The notes beneath the pieces were generated by a model, which saw only the letters and a list, made by a program, of their open reading frames with translations, was not told where the DNA came from and made no database searches. From Kribbella rubisoli (lineage in GTDB: Bacteria; Actinomycetota; Actinomycetes; Propionibacteriales; Kribbellaceae), in contig NZ_SHKR01000012.1 in NCBI RefSeq assembly GCF_004217145.1, positions 1-64,000 of the forward strand: DNA of 64,000 nt, read 5' to 3'. The translations under genes and the position numbers were made by a program. Below are positions 43,725 to 52,550 of this stretch, in pieces (the stretch's first letter is position 1; every line of letters starts with the position of its first letter).

Positions 43725-44838
43725 CCGCCGTCGACGGGGTGGCGTCGTCGGCTTGTTCCAAGGGTTTCTCCGGTCGGCCGTCGTTGCTGGAGATCAGGCC
43801 GTTGACCCAGTGGGTGGAGGGGTCGGCGTCCAGGAGGAGGGCTTTGGCCAGGAGGGACAGCGGAATGGCGAGGATCGCCCCCAGCGGGCCCAGGACCCAG
43901 GCCCAGAAGACCAGGGACAGGAACGTCAGGGTGGTGGACATTCCCACTGCGTCGCCGACGACCTTCGGTTGGATGATCGACTGGAACACGAAGTTGATGA
44001 CGCAGTACGCGACGACCACCCAGACCAGGGACGACCAGCCGTTGGCCAGGAGGCCCAGGAGCGCGGGCGGGACGACGCCGATGATGAAGCCGATGTTCGG
44101 GATGTAGTTCGTGATGAAGGCGAGCAGGCCCCACAGCCACGGCAGCGGGACGCTCAGCAGGTAGAGGACGCCGACGTCCACCACGGCGACGATCAGGCCG
44201 AAGATCGTGGAGACGACCAGGTACCGCGTCGTACCGCGGGCGAAGCTCGTCAGTGCGCTGGCGAATCCGGGACGGTGTTTCGCGGCCTCGGTCAGGCGGG
44301 TGGTGAAGCTGTTGGCGTCCATGCCCATGAAGAACAGCAGGATCACGATGAAGCCGAGGTCGGAGAACACGCCGAGCAGCTTGGTCAGCCAGCCTTGCAG
44401 GATCCCGAGCGCCTTCCCGAGGTCGACCGCCTGCAGGACGCGCTGGATCTCCTGGTTGCCGACGCCCTGGTCGGCGAGCCAGCCGCGGACGTCGTTGACG
44501 AGCTGGCCGAACGTGGCCTGGTACGCCGGGAGCAGCGTCGCGAGCCGCGCGAGCGAAAAGGCCAGCGCGGCGGCGAGGCCGAGGAGGATCGCGATCACGA
44601 CGACGAGGGCGATGAGGGCGGCGATCCAGCTACGGACGCCACGCCGGATCAGGTACCGGCGCAGCGGACTGACCGCGATCGTGAGGATCAACGCGAGGAA
44701 CACCGGTCCCGCGATGCTCGAGAAGCCGCGCAGCCCGCCGGCCGTGATGATCGCGCCGGCAGTCCCGAGCAGCACCACCACGCCCCGTGGCAGGGACCAC
44801 GAGGCCGTCGGCGGTGGGGCGTCGGGGGAGTCAGGCAT
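43717..44838 (-). CDS. AI-2E family transporter
   Basis: This 373-residue membrane protein has about eight helices and the AI-2E pattern: a proximal pair of helices, a long amphipathic extracytoplasmic region (LPAYQATFGQLVNDVRGWLADQ), then FITNYIPNIGFIIGVVPPALLGLL, VNFVFQSIIQPKVVGDAVG-like block (NFVFQSIIQPKVVGDAVGMS) and LGPLGAILAIPLSLLAKALLLD. Members export small molecules or exchange ions; substrate unassigned. The ATG at 44838 follows GGAGGA. A potassium-channel-like gene lies 113 bp upstream on the same strand. Confidence 0.9.
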   Translation of the reverse strand: MPDSPDAPPPTASWSLPRGVVVLLGTAGAIITAGGLRGFSSIAGPVFLALILTIAVSPLRRYLIRRGVRSWIAALIALVVVIAILLGLAAALAFSLARLATLLPAYQATFGQLVNDVRGWLADQGVGNQEIQRVLQAVDLGKALGILQGWLTKLLGVFSDLGFIVILLFFMGMDANSFTTRLTEAAKHRPGFASALTSFARGTTRYLVVSTIFGLIVAVVDVGVLYLLSVPLPWLWGLLAFITNYIPNIGFIIGVVPPALLGLLANGWSSLVWVVVAYCVINFVFQSIIQPKVVGDAVGMSTTLTFLSLVFWAWVLGPLGAILAIPLSLLAKALLLDADPSTHWVNGLISSNDGRPEKPLEQADDATPSTAAT

Positions 44839-44951
44839 GTCGTAGTTCTCCTCCGCATCGGACCAGGGGGTTCGAACATCTCCGACATCTCCTGCGGCGG
44901 CATCACGCGTCCCGGAGGAGGCAGCGGCGGGCGTCGTACGCCAAGGGTGAG

Positions 44952-45485
44952 TCAGTCCTGCTGATGGCGCAGACCGGTCTGTACTGCGGTCAGCAGCACC
45001 TTCGCGCCCAGGCCGACCACGAGCAGGTCCCCGATGATCTGCACCGTGACGACCAGGCGAGCCGTCTCGGTCACCGGTGCGATGTCGCCGAAGCCGACCG
45101 TGGCGAGGACCGTGACCGTGAAGTACATCGCGTCGGAGCGGGTCAGCGGCTCGGTGAAGCTGCCGGCGCGGTTCAGTTCCATCAAGTAGTACGCCGCGGC
45201 GAAGACGACCAGGAGCAGCGGCACGCAGGTCGCGAGTGTGTTGACCGCCCGGATCCGCGGGTACGGCGACCGCGTGATCTCGCGGATCTGCCACGCCAGT
45301 ACCACCGCGACCACGAGGAGCCCGAGCCCCAGGTACGCCGCCACGACCCCGTCGAGCTCGTCCATCGGGAGCACGAAGTACCCCGTGACGATGACCGCCC
45401 CTCCGGCCAGCGACCGCAGCAAGGATCTCCGCGCAAGCCGACGCTGCTCACCCGGCGGAAGACGGTGGTAGCCGCTGTCTGCCAC
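44952..45485 (-). CDS. Two-pore-domain-like potassium channel protein
   Basis: This 177-residue membrane protein has four helices. The C-terminal half is an Ion_trans_2 pore: a helix (VPLLLVVFAAAYYLM), the pore helix DAMYFTVTVLATVGFGDIAP with selectivity filter TVGFGD, and a final helix. The N-terminal two helices lack a voltage sensor. There is no RCK domain. It should conduct potassium as a tetramer. The GTG at 45485 is preceded by AGGGG. Confidence 0.88.
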   Translation of the reverse strand: MADSGYHRLPPGEQRRLARRSLLRSLAGGAVIVTGYFVLPMDELDGVVAAYLGLGLLVVAVVLAWQIREITRSPYPRIRAVNTLATCVPLLLVVFAAAYYLMELNRAGSFTEPLTRSDAMYFTVTVLATVGFGDIAPVTETARLVVTVQIIGDLLVVGLGAKVLLTAVQTGLRHQQD

Positions 45486-45661
45486 CCCCTGAGTTCACCG
45501 CACCCGGCACGCCTCGGCATCGTCATTCCCGGACGAACTCCGGTTCGTGTCATCCGCCCTGGATGATCCCCCTGAATCGGGCCGCCGGGAAACCCCGGGA
45601 TGAGGTGAGGCCCGCGGGACGGTTGCGGTCGTAGCCTGAGTCGGAGGGATGGGGGTGGCGC

Positions 45662-46744
45662 ATGGATGTCCAGGTGGTGTTCTGGGCCGTCGTACTGGCG
45701 CGTTTCGTGCTGCCGTTCTTCATCCTGCGCTACCCGTTGCCGGCGATCATCGCCTGTCTCCTCCTCGACGGCGTGGATCAGACGATCTTCCAGATCTTCG
45801 GCGTCGACCCGCCGAACTACCAGAGCTACGACAAGGCGATGGACGTGTTCTACCTGTCGATCGCCTATCTCGCGAGCCTGCGCAACTGGAGCAACCCGGC
45901 GGCGGTCAAGGTCAGCCGGTTCCTGTTCTTCTACCGTCAGATCGGCGTGGTGCTCTTCGAGCTCACCGGGCTGCGGTTCCTGCTGCTGGTGTTCCCGAAC
46001 ACGTTCGAGTACTTCTTCATCGCCTACGAAGCCGTGCGCACGCGGCGGAACCCGATGCGGTACGGGTTCCGGTTCTGGGTGAAGGTCGCGGCCGGGATCT
46101 GGATCTTCATCAAGCTGCCGCAGGAGACGTGGATTCACATCCTGAAGCTGGATCTGACCGACACCATCCGCGACGTACCGTGGTTCCTCCCCGTGCTGAT
46201 CGCGGCGGTACTGGTACTCGTAGCAGTCCTGTGGTTCGTCGTCCGGCCGCGACTCCGGCCGCCCGACTGGACGTGGCGGCTGAGCGCCGATCCGTTGCCG
46301 GTGGAGATGGACGAGGCCAGCGAGCGGATGGCGTACCGCGCGTCGCACAACCGGGTGCTGGACATGGCCGCCGTCGAGAAGATCGTGCTGATCGGCCTGA
46401 TCAGTGTGATCTACGGGCGGGTGCTGCCCGGCGTACAGACCAGCGACCTCAGGCTCTTCCTCGGCATCGCGTTCTTCGTGGTGCTGAACTCCGCGATCGG
46501 GCTGTGGAGCGCGCGGCGCGGGTACGGGTGGGACTCGGCCACGTTCTCGTTCGTTGTCCTGCTGGTGATCAACATCGCGCTGGTGCTCGTCGCCGACCTG
46601 TTGCTGACCCGGGGCGACGGGTCGCTGTCGCTGTCGGACACGCTGTTCTTCGTCTTCCTGGTCACCACTCTGACGATGCTCTACGACCGGTACCACCCGG
46701 TCAGCGAGTACCGCGCGACCGCGGCCGCCAAAGCCGTGAGCTAA
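45662..46744 (+). CDS. Uncharacterised multi-helix membrane protein
   Basis: This 360-residue protein has about nine hydrophobic segments, beginning FWAVVLARFVLPFFILRYPLPAIIACLLLDGVD split by an Arg-Tyr, and ending in LVTTLTMLYDRYHPVSEYR. I recognise no named family. Notable features are charged or aromatic residues within helices (RFLFFYRQIGVVLFE, LFLGIAFFVV) and a central hydrophilic stretch (RMAYRASHNRVLDMAAVEK). No enzyme motif is evident. The ATG at 45662 follows GGAGGGATGGGGG. The gene precedes a second small membrane-protein gene by 36 bp, and the two may form an operon. Confidence 0.75.
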   Translation: MDVQVVFWAVVLARFVLPFFILRYPLPAIIACLLLDGVDQTIFQIFGVDPPNYQSYDKAMDVFYLSIAYLASLRNWSNPAAVKVSRFLFFYRQIGVVLFELTGLRFLLLVFPNTFEYFFIAYEAVRTRRNPMRYGFRFWVKVAAGIWIFIKLPQETWIHILKLDLTDTIRDVPWFLPVLIAAVLVLVAVLWFVVRPRLRPPDWTWRLSADPLPVEMDEASERMAYRASHNRVLDMAAVEKIVLIGLISVIYGRVLPGVQTSDLRLFLGIAFFVVLNSAIGLWSARRGYGWDSATFSFVVLLVINIALVLVADLLLTRGDGSLSLSDTLFFVFLVTTLTMLYDRYHPVSEYRATAAAKAVS

Positions 46745-46780
46745 GCCGGAGCCAAGCAGCCGTGAGCTGAGGAGAGCGCC

Positions 46781-47245
46781 ATGCCGGAGCCCGAGGAACT
46801 GTCCAGCGGAGCCCATCGACGGCCCGGTGAGGTCGAGGTCCCGGAGTGGACCAGCCGCTGGGTCGGCGGAATCCTGTTCGCGGGCGTGATGATGATCGTG
46901 CTCGGGATGATCCACGCGTTCCAGGGGTTCGTCGCGATCTTCGACGACACGTACTTCCTGGTCCGCCCGTCCCGCCTGGCGATCCACCTCTCCTACGACA
47001 ACTGGGGCTGGATCCACCTGGTCGTCGCCCTGTTCGTCCTGGCAGCCGGCATCGCCCTCCTCAACGGCCGCGTCTGGGGCCGCGTGGTCGGGGTGATCGT
47101 CGCGATCGCGAGCATCCTGCTCAACATGGCGTTCCTGGCGGCGTACCCCATCTGGTCCACGATCACCATCGCCGTCGACGTCCTCATCATCTGGTCGCTG
47201 ACCGTCCACGGCGACGAACTACGCCAGATGCTCGACCGCAAGTAG
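46781..47245 (+). CDS. Four-helix membrane protein (DUF7144-like)
   Basis: This 154-residue protein has a hydrophilic N-terminus (PEPEELSSGAHRRPGEVEVPEW) and four helices: GGILFAGVMMIVLGMIHAFQGF, GWIHLVVALFVLAAGIALL, VVGVIVAIASILLNMAFLA and ITIAVDVLIIWSLTVHG, with the FDDTYFLV loop after helix one. This matches a common actinobacterial membrane family of unknown role. ATG at 46781. It probably shares a transcript with the preceding membrane-protein gene and is convergent with the importer permease gene, 3 bp away. Confidence 0.75.
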   Translation: MPEPEELSSGAHRRPGEVEVPEWTSRWVGGILFAGVMMIVLGMIHAFQGFVAIFDDTYFLVRPSRLAIHLSYDNWGWIHLVVALFVLAAGIALLNGRVWGRVVGVIVAIASILLNMAFLAAYPIWSTITIAVDVLIIWSLTVHGDELRQMLDRK

Positions 47246-47248
47246 TCC

Positions 47249-48121
47249 TCAGGCCTTCAGACCTGACATGGCTATCGAGTCGGTCAGGTAGCGCTGGAGC
47301 AGGCCGAAGACCAGGAGGCTGGGAACCACGGTGATGGTGGCGCCGGCCATGACCTGGTTGATGGGGACGGCCTGGGTCTGCAACGTGGCCAGGCCGACGG
47401 TGAGGGTCTGCATCTTGCCGGACTGGCCGATGACCAGGGGCCAGAGGAAATCGTTCCAGTGCCACAGGAAGACGAAGATTCCCAGCGTGGCCAGCACCGG
47501 GCGGATCAGCGGTACGACGATTGTCGTGAAGATGCGCCACTCGGACGCCCCGTCGATCTCCGCGGCTTCGAAGAGTTCGTCGGGGAGTTGCATGATGAAC
47601 TGCCGCATCAGGAAGACGGCTTGCGAGTTGGCCAGCGTCGGGACGATCAGACCCCAGTAGCTGTCTACCCAGTCGAACCGTGAGACCAAGATGTACGACG
47701 GGATCAGCGTCGCCTGGAACGGGACCATCAGCGTGGCCAGGAACGCCCAGAACATGATCTCGCGCCCCGGGAACTTCTTCTTCGCGAAGGCATAGCCGGC
47801 CATCGACGCGAACAGCAGCACGCAGACGACCGAGACGAGCGAGTAGAGCAGCGAGTTGACCGTCCACCGTGGGATGTCCGAGCTGGACAGCACGCGCGAG
47901 AAGTTGTCCAGCGTGAAGTTCGCCGGGTTCAGCGCATCGGGGAAGGTCCGCCCGCTGGGCGGCGCGAAAGCGACCATCACCATCGCCGCGAACGGAACGA
48001 TCGTCACGATCGCGGTCAGCGTCAGCAAGGTCGGCAACGTCAAGCGGGCCGCCGTACGCCGGCCGACCGCCTTGGTCTCCCTGACGGCCCGTACCGGCGG
48101 GCGTTCGAGCATGTTGACCAT
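47249..48121 (-). CDS. Carbohydrate ABC importer permease (MalG type)
   Basis: This 290-residue inner-membrane permease has six helices and the EAA loop EAAEIDGASEWRIFTTIVVP, which docks the ATPase. The C-terminus (LTDSIAMSGLKA) is typical of CUT1-type MalG-like subunits. The ATG at 48121 overlaps the preceding stop by one base (TGATG). It is the third gene of the importer operon. No ATPase gene is present, which is normal for actinobacterial CUT1 systems that share a common MsiK-like ATPase encoded elsewhere. Confidence 0.93.
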   Translation of the reverse strand: MVNMLERPPVRAVRETKAVGRRTAARLTLPTLLTLTAIVTIVPFAAMVMVAFAPPSGRTFPDALNPANFTLDNFSRVLSSSDIPRWTVNSLLYSLVSVVCVLLFASMAGYAFAKKKFPGREIMFWAFLATLMVPFQATLIPSYILVSRFDWVDSYWGLIVPTLANSQAVFLMRQFIMQLPDELFEAAEIDGASEWRIFTTIVVPLIRPVLATLGIFVFLWHWNDFLWPLVIGQSGKMQTLTVGLATLQTQAVPINQVMAGATITVVPSLLVFGLLQRYLTDSIAMSGLKA

Positions 48122-49143
48122 CAGTCGTCCCTCCCGACGAGCCGGCGCTGCACGAGCGAGACGATCAGCACGATCAGGAACAGCACCAGACCGATCGCGC
48201 TGGCGTAACCGAAGTCGAAGTACTTGAAACCGCTGTCGTACAGGAAGTACACGAGCGAGTAGCTGGACCGCACCGGCCCGCCGCCGGTCATCACGTACAT
48301 CGCGTCGAAGACCTGGAACGCGCCGATGGTCTCGATCACGAGCACGAAGAACAGCACCGGGCGGAGCTGGGGCAGCGTCACGTACCGGAACCGCTGCCAG
48401 GTGCCGGCGCCGTCTATCATCGCCGCCTCGAGGTACGACTTCGGTACCGCCTGCAGGCCCGCGAGCAGGATCAGCATCGAGTACCCGAAGCCCTTCCACG
48501 CCGACGTGACAGCGATCGACGGGAGCACGGTGCCGGACTGGGTGAGGAAGTCGATCGGGCCGATGTCGACCAGGCCGAGTACTGCGTTCAGCAGGCCGTC
48601 CTGGGCGTCGTAGATCCACTTCCAGATGACCGCGGCAAGCACGATGCTCGTCACGTATGGGAGGAAGAAGACGCCTCGGAAGAATCCGCGCTTCCAGACC
48701 ACTTGGTGGAGCAGTACTGCGGTGCCGAGCGAGAGCAGGACTGTCAGCGGGACGAAGATCACCGTGTAGGTGACGGTGACGAGAAGTGCCTGGTGGAAGA
48801 CGCTGTCCGACAACAGCCGCGTGTAGTTGTCGAGGGCAATGAAATCCCACTTGCCGCTGAGTCGGTAGTCGGTCAGCGAGAGCAGGAAAGCGCCGACCAC
48901 CGGCAAGAACCGGAACACCAGGAACAGCAGCAGCATCGGCGCAACAAACAGCAGCCCGACCCATGGCCGACGGCGCGGTCCGCCTCGCCCTGCGGGCGAG
49001 GCGGACCGCGAAAAGGCGGAGTGGAGGCGTGAGCCGAAGCGGCGGTGGTCGGGGGAGGTATCGCCGGCGGCGACCGACTGCGCCGGCTGACCGGGCACGG
49101 GTCCCGCCCGACCCGTGCCCGGCACCTGGCGTGCCTCCGTCAA
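48121..49143 (-). CDS. Carbohydrate ABC importer permease (MalF type)
   Basis: This permease has up to 340 residues, with six helices from about residue 62 and the EAA loop EAAMIDGAGTWQRFRYVTLP. LFFLPYVTSIVLAAVIWKWI-type segments match CUT1 sugar permeases. The start is uncertain. A TTG at 49143 overlaps the binding-protein stop as TTGA, with GTG at 49125 or 49098 as alternatives; no in-frame start exists between there and helix one. The resulting 60-residue N-terminus is Arg/Pro/Ser-rich and is encoded across two perfect hairpins, so it is unlikely to be a folded domain. Confidence 0.85.
   Translation of the reverse strand: MTEARQVPGTGRAGPVPGQPAQSVAAGDTSPDHRRFGSRLHSAFSRSASPAGRGGPRRRPWVGLLFVAPMLLLFLVFRFLPVVGAFLLSLTDYRLSGKWDFIALDNYTRLLSDSVFHQALLVTVTYTVIFVPLTVLLSLGTAVLLHQVVWKRGFFRGVFFLPYVTSIVLAAVIWKWIYDAQDGLLNAVLGLVDIGPIDFLTQSGTVLPSIAVTSAWKGFGYSMLILLAGLQAVPKSYLEAAMIDGAGTWQRFRYVTLPQLRPVLFFVLVIETIGAFQVFDAMYVMTGGGPVRSSYSLVYFLYDSGFKYFDFGYASAIGLVLFLIVLIVSLVQRRLVGRDD
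48974..49010. repeat. Perfect 17-bp-stem hairpin in the 5' part of the MalF-type gene
   Basis: CGCGGTCCGCCTCGCCC and its exact complement are separated by three bases. On the gene strand it is preceded, not followed, by a T-run, so it is not a simple terminator for this operon. A strong RNA hairpin between binding-protein and permease coding parts would stabilise the upstream mRNA or reduce permease expression. Confidence 0.85.
49091..49122. repeat. Perfect 13-bp-stem hairpin just after the binding-protein stop
   Basis: CCGGGCACGGGTC and its exact complement enclose a 6-base loop, 18 bases beyond the binding-protein stop codon. It overlaps the possible GTG start of the permease at 49098. It is the first of two strong hairpins at the binding protein-permease junction. 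Confidence 0.85.
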
Positions 49144-50417
49144 CGCTGTCTCGACAGGAGGTCGTTGGCTTGTTTGGCTGCGTCGTCCAGGGCCTGTTGG
49201 GGCTGCTTCTTGCCGGTGAGGACGGCCTGGATCTCCGTGCTCAGGAAGGACATCACCTGACGCGCGGACGCGTTCGGTTCGCCCGGTACGGCGTACTGGA
49301 GGGCGTCATGGAACTTCGCCGCGTTCGGGTCGGTCGACTCCGACTTGGCGTCGTTCCGCGGCGAGTAGAAGCCGGACGCCTTGCTCAGCGGGTCCAGTTG
49401 GGCCGGCTGCATCATGAACGACAGGAACTTCTTCGACGCGTCGACGTTGTCCGACGCCGCATTCAGCACCAGGCCGCCCGGCAGTCCGAACCCGACCTGC
49501 TTCTTGCCGGTCAGCGGCGAACCGATCTCGACGTTCGCCGCGCCCCAGGTCTTGGTGACGGTGGCGACGTCGGCCGGCACGCTGGTCATCGCCATCGCGA
49601 CCTGACCCTTGCCGAACGGCGAGTCGGCGACCACGTTGCTCGCGCCGATCGCGGTCTTGGGGATCGCGCCCTCGTCGTACAGCGACTTCAGGAACGTCAG
49701 CGCCTCCAGACCCGGAGCCTGGTTGAACGTCACGGACTTGCCGTCGTCGGCGAACACCTTGCCGCCGGCCTGCCACAGCAGCGGGTAGAAGTTCAGGTTC
49801 AGCGTCGCCTCGGGCGCGGCCGAGTAGTCCAGCGTGGCGAACCCGGCCGCCTTGAGCTTCGGCGCGGCCGCCTTGATCTCGTCCCAGGTCTCCGGCGGCT
49901 TGGTGATCCCCGCCTTGGCCAGGACGGTCTTGTTGTACATCGTCGAGGTGACGGTGTGGTAGATCGGTGCGCCGTACACCTTGCCGTCGACGCTCAGACC
50001 CGGGATCGCGGCCGGCAGGAACTTGTCCTTGTCCGGCGCGACCACGTCGTCGATCGGCTCCAGCGAGCCGCTCTTCACGTACTGCGGGATCTGGTCCGGG
50101 ATCATCAGGAGGACGTCCGGGCCCTTCTTGCCGGAGAACGCCGCCGCGACCTTCTCCTCCCGGTTCGCCCAGGGCTGCATCTCCAGCTTCAGGTCGATCC
50201 CGGAGTTCGCCGCCTCGAAGTCGGTCTCGACCTTCTTCCAGTAGGCGTCGCTGGCCGCCTGGTCGGCGATCACCGGGTACATCCAGAGCGTGACGCTCTT
50301 CTTCGAGTCCGAGGAGCCCGAGTCGCCTCCGCCGCAGGAACTGAGCGCGGCGGCGAGAACGAGCGCCGTGAGTGGTGCCGCGATGCGGCGGACGGTGGAA
50401 AACAACATGGGCTTCAT
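49140..50417 (-). CDS. Sugar ABC importer substrate-binding lipoprotein
   Basis: This 425-residue type 1 binding protein has a lipoprotein signal with lipobox ALSSC (Cys after about 28 residues) followed by a GGGDSGSSDS linker. The body has VTLWMYPV, PDVLLMIPDQIPQYVKSGSLEPIDD, YGAPIYHTVTSTMYNKTVLAKAG and TWDEIKAAAPKLKAAG, typical of CUT1 oligosaccharide-binding proteins. It captures the substrate outside the membrane for the two permeases. The ATG at 50417 starts the signal sequence; upstream in-frame residues are not signal-like. Operator site C lies 48 bp upstream, tying it to the regulon. Confidence 0.94.
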   Translation of the reverse strand: MKPMLFSTVRRIAAPLTALVLAAALSSCGGGDSGSSDSKKSVTLWMYPVIADQAASDAYWKKVETDFEAANSGIDLKLEMQPWANREEKVAAAFSGKKGPDVLLMIPDQIPQYVKSGSLEPIDDVVAPDKDKFLPAAIPGLSVDGKVYGAPIYHTVTSTMYNKTVLAKAGITKPPETWDEIKAAAPKLKAAGFATLDYSAAPEATLNLNFYPLLWQAGGKVFADDGKSVTFNQAPGLEALTFLKSLYDEGAIPKTAIGASNVVADSPFGKGQVAMAMTSVPADVATVTKTWGAANVEIGSPLTGKKQVGFGLPGGLVLNAASDNVDASKKFLSFMMQPAQLDPLSKASGFYSPRNDAKSESTDPNAAKFHDALQYAVPGEPNASARQVMSFLSTEIQAVLTGKKQPQQALDDAAKQANDLLSRQR

Positions 50418-50464
50418 TGCACCCCCAGGGTGTCCGGAAGTCAGGGCCGGAAGTAGTTGCACCG

Positions 50465-50486
50465 AATAACGGTCAGGACCGAAAGT
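50465..50486. promoter_or_regulatory. Operator site C of the ATTTACGGTC regulon
   Basis: AATAACGGTC, AG, GACCGAAAGT. It matches site B at 17 of 22 positions with the CGGTC and GACCG cores intact. It lies directly upstream of the binding-protein start and downstream of the beta-propeller stop. Confidence 0.65.
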
Positions 50487-50507
50487 AGCCGGGGTGAATT
50501 TCTGCTG

Positions 50508-52529
50508 TCAACGGCTGATATCAATCCGGAACAGCTCGGACCCGCTCGTCATCAGCAGTTGGTGGTCTCCCCGGACCCCGAGCCGCCGGTGCGCGTGCTC
50601 GACGAACAGCGTCGGGACGGCCTTCTTCCCGGGCTCGATCCGGTAGATCTTGTTCAGGTCGATGCTCACGTAGACCGCCTCCCGGGTGGACACGATGTCC
50701 CCGCTGGAGGTCGTCGTACCGAGCGTGAAGGACTTCTTCAGCTTGCCGCTGTCGGGGGCCACCGCGAACACCGTCTTGCCGGCCACGCCCCACAGCAGGC
50801 CGTCCGGCCCGATCGTGACCGACGAGACCGTCGCCGCACCCGGCACCGGCACGGTCTCCCAGAGCTTCTTCTTCTTGGCCACGTCCCACGCGAATACTGT
50901 GCCCGCTTCCCGGGTCGGCGGTGTGGTGGTCAGCCCGCCGGCGATCGACGTGCCGCCGTACACGATGCCGCAGTTCGCGGTCAGGCCGAAGACCGACTCG
51001 TCCTGTACGACGTTGCGGTACTTCTCCGCCGTACCGGTCTTGGGGTCGTAGATGACCAGCGCGCCGCCGAGCCGGTCGCCGTCCGGGACCGTGCCGACCG
51101 CGATCTTGCCGTTCACCTCGGCCAGCGCGCGGGCCCGGGTCTGGAACAGGTCCGCCTTCAGGTTGAGCGCCTGGACCGGGTTGTCCGGCGTACCGGGCGG
51201 GCCGGGGGAGTACTCCGGACTGCTCCACGGCTTGCTCAGGTCGTAGTCGTAGAGCCGAGCCTCGGGATAGGCGCCGATCCACAGGTTGCCGCCGGAGCCC
51301 TCCATCAGCGCCTCGACCTGGGAGAACCGGTTGAACGTCGTCGCGCCGGTGTCCGGGTTGACGACGGACACGCCGCCGTTGAGGAAGCCGCCGGCGTAGA
51401 TGTTGTTCTTGCCGCCGGCCACGGACAGGATCTCGATCGGCTCCCGCCGTACCTTGGTCTGGAAGATCTCGGACTTGCCGGTCTGCGGGTTGTACCGGAA
51501 CTCCTCGCCGCGCCACAGGGTGCCGACGACGCTGGTCCCCGGGTAGTCCGGCAGGTCCAGGTCGGCGTACCCGATCGAGCGGGCGTTCTGGATCCGGCCG
51601 GTGAAGGTCAGGCCGGTCCCGGTCAGGGTCTTGGTGGCCGGGTCGTACTTCTTCAGCTCACTCGCCTGGATCATGTACAGCGAGCCGTCCGCGCCGATCG
51701 GCGAGATGTCCAGCCCGTGCTCGTTCGCGATCTCGTCGACCCAGGTCCTGGACGCGATGTCCCAGACGTACATCGGGCCCGGGAACGCCGTACTGACGCG
51801 GGTGTAGACGCGGCCGCCGCGGACGTTGAGGTCGTAGACGACCTTGTCCTTCGGATCGCCCATCGTCGGTGGCGCCGGGATCTCGGTGACCGCGCCGGTG
51901 GCCACGTCGATCTCCTGGAAGTACGCGTCCGGCTCGGTGCCGGTGTAGAGCTTGCCGTTGGCGTAGTCGATGCTCTTCACGTACCCCTGGCCGGCCTTGA
52001 TCGTGCCGTAGTCGCGGACGGCGCCGGTCGCGTGGTCGTAGCTGAAAACCCGCCCGTGCGGGTACGTGCCGCCGTACACATTGCCCTGCTCGTCGACCGT
52101 GATCCGCAGGATGAACGTCTCGGACGCGAGCGGCCGGCCCAGGTCCTCCGCGGTGGTCGCGCCGGGCTTCAACCGGTACAGGTGGCCGTTGTTGTACGTG
52201 CCGGCGTAGATCGTGCCGTCGGGCGCGGCGGCGACCGCGTAACTGCCGTCCGCGCCGGGCAGCGCCGTGGAGAGCAGGCTGTCGCCGGTGGCCGGGTCGA
52301 TCGCGTTCAGGTACGCCGGGCTGCCGCTGGACACGTTCCAGATCGCGGTCTTGCCGTTCGGGCCGGGCGCGACCGTACCGCCGATCAGCAGTACGTCGGA
52401 CAGCGGAACGCCCAGCGAGGTCAGAGTCGCTGTCGGCGGATGATGCCCTGCCTCAGCAGCGGGAGTGGTCAGAGTCGTGACGAGTACGGCGGCGAGTGCC
52501 ACCGCGATGAGCGAGCGGGCTGATCGCAT
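50508..52529 (-). CDS. Secreted PQQ-like beta-propeller protein
   Basis: This is a 673-residue exported protein with a Sec signal peptide (SLIAVALAAVLVTTLTTPAAEA). The rest consists of repeated four-strand blades with patterns like DGSYAVAAAPDGTIYAGTYNNGHLYRL, DEQGNVYGGTYPHGRVFSYD, NGKLYTGTEPDAYFQEID and DGLLWGVAGKTVFAV split across the chain, suggesting two propellers. No PQQ-dehydrogenase Trp-docking motif set or catalytic Asp-Ca2+ motif is obvious, so binding or lyase activity on a polymer are alternatives. Operator D lies 22 bp upstream of the ATG, and the importer genes follow, so it may bind or process the imported substrate outside the cell. Confidence 0.85.
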   Translation of the reverse strand: MRSARSLIAVALAAVLVTTLTTPAAEAGHHPPTATLTSLGVPLSDVLLIGGTVAPGPNGKTAIWNVSSGSPAYLNAIDPATGDSLLSTALPGADGSYAVAAAPDGTIYAGTYNNGHLYRLKPGATTAEDLGRPLASETFILRITVDEQGNVYGGTYPHGRVFSYDHATGAVRDYGTIKAGQGYVKSIDYANGKLYTGTEPDAYFQEIDVATGAVTEIPAPPTMGDPKDKVVYDLNVRGGRVYTRVSTAFPGPMYVWDIASRTWVDEIANEHGLDISPIGADGSLYMIQASELKKYDPATKTLTGTGLTFTGRIQNARSIGYADLDLPDYPGTSVVGTLWRGEEFRYNPQTGKSEIFQTKVRREPIEILSVAGGKNNIYAGGFLNGGVSVVNPDTGATTFNRFSQVEALMEGSGGNLWIGAYPEARLYDYDLSKPWSSPEYSPGPPGTPDNPVQALNLKADLFQTRARALAEVNGKIAVGTVPDGDRLGGALVIYDPKTGTAEKYRNVVQDESVFGLTANCGIVYGGTSIAGGLTTTPPTREAGTVFAWDVAKKKKLWETVPVPGAATVSSVTIGPDGLLWGVAGKTVFAVAPDSGKLKKSFTLGTTTSSGDIVSTREAVYVSIDLNKIYRIEPGKKAVPTLFVEHAHRRLGVRGDHQLLMTSGSELFRIDISR

Positions 52530-52550
52530 GCGATGCCTCCGGGGTGCCGT

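Noticed and set aside
43183-44964. 593-residue plus-strand frame over the LLM end and AI-2E gene
   Set aside because: Composition is Arg/Glu/Asp-rich antisense sequence; the AI-2E gene explains the region.
45182-47209. 675-residue minus-strand frame opposite two membrane-protein genes
   Set aside because: Asp/Arg/His/Glu-rich composition typical of the antisense of hydrophobic coding sequence.
47249-48964. Longer 571-residue version of the MalG-type permease
   Set aside because: The extra 280 residues are an out-of-frame reading of the MalF-type gene; the ATG at 48121 overlaps its stop.
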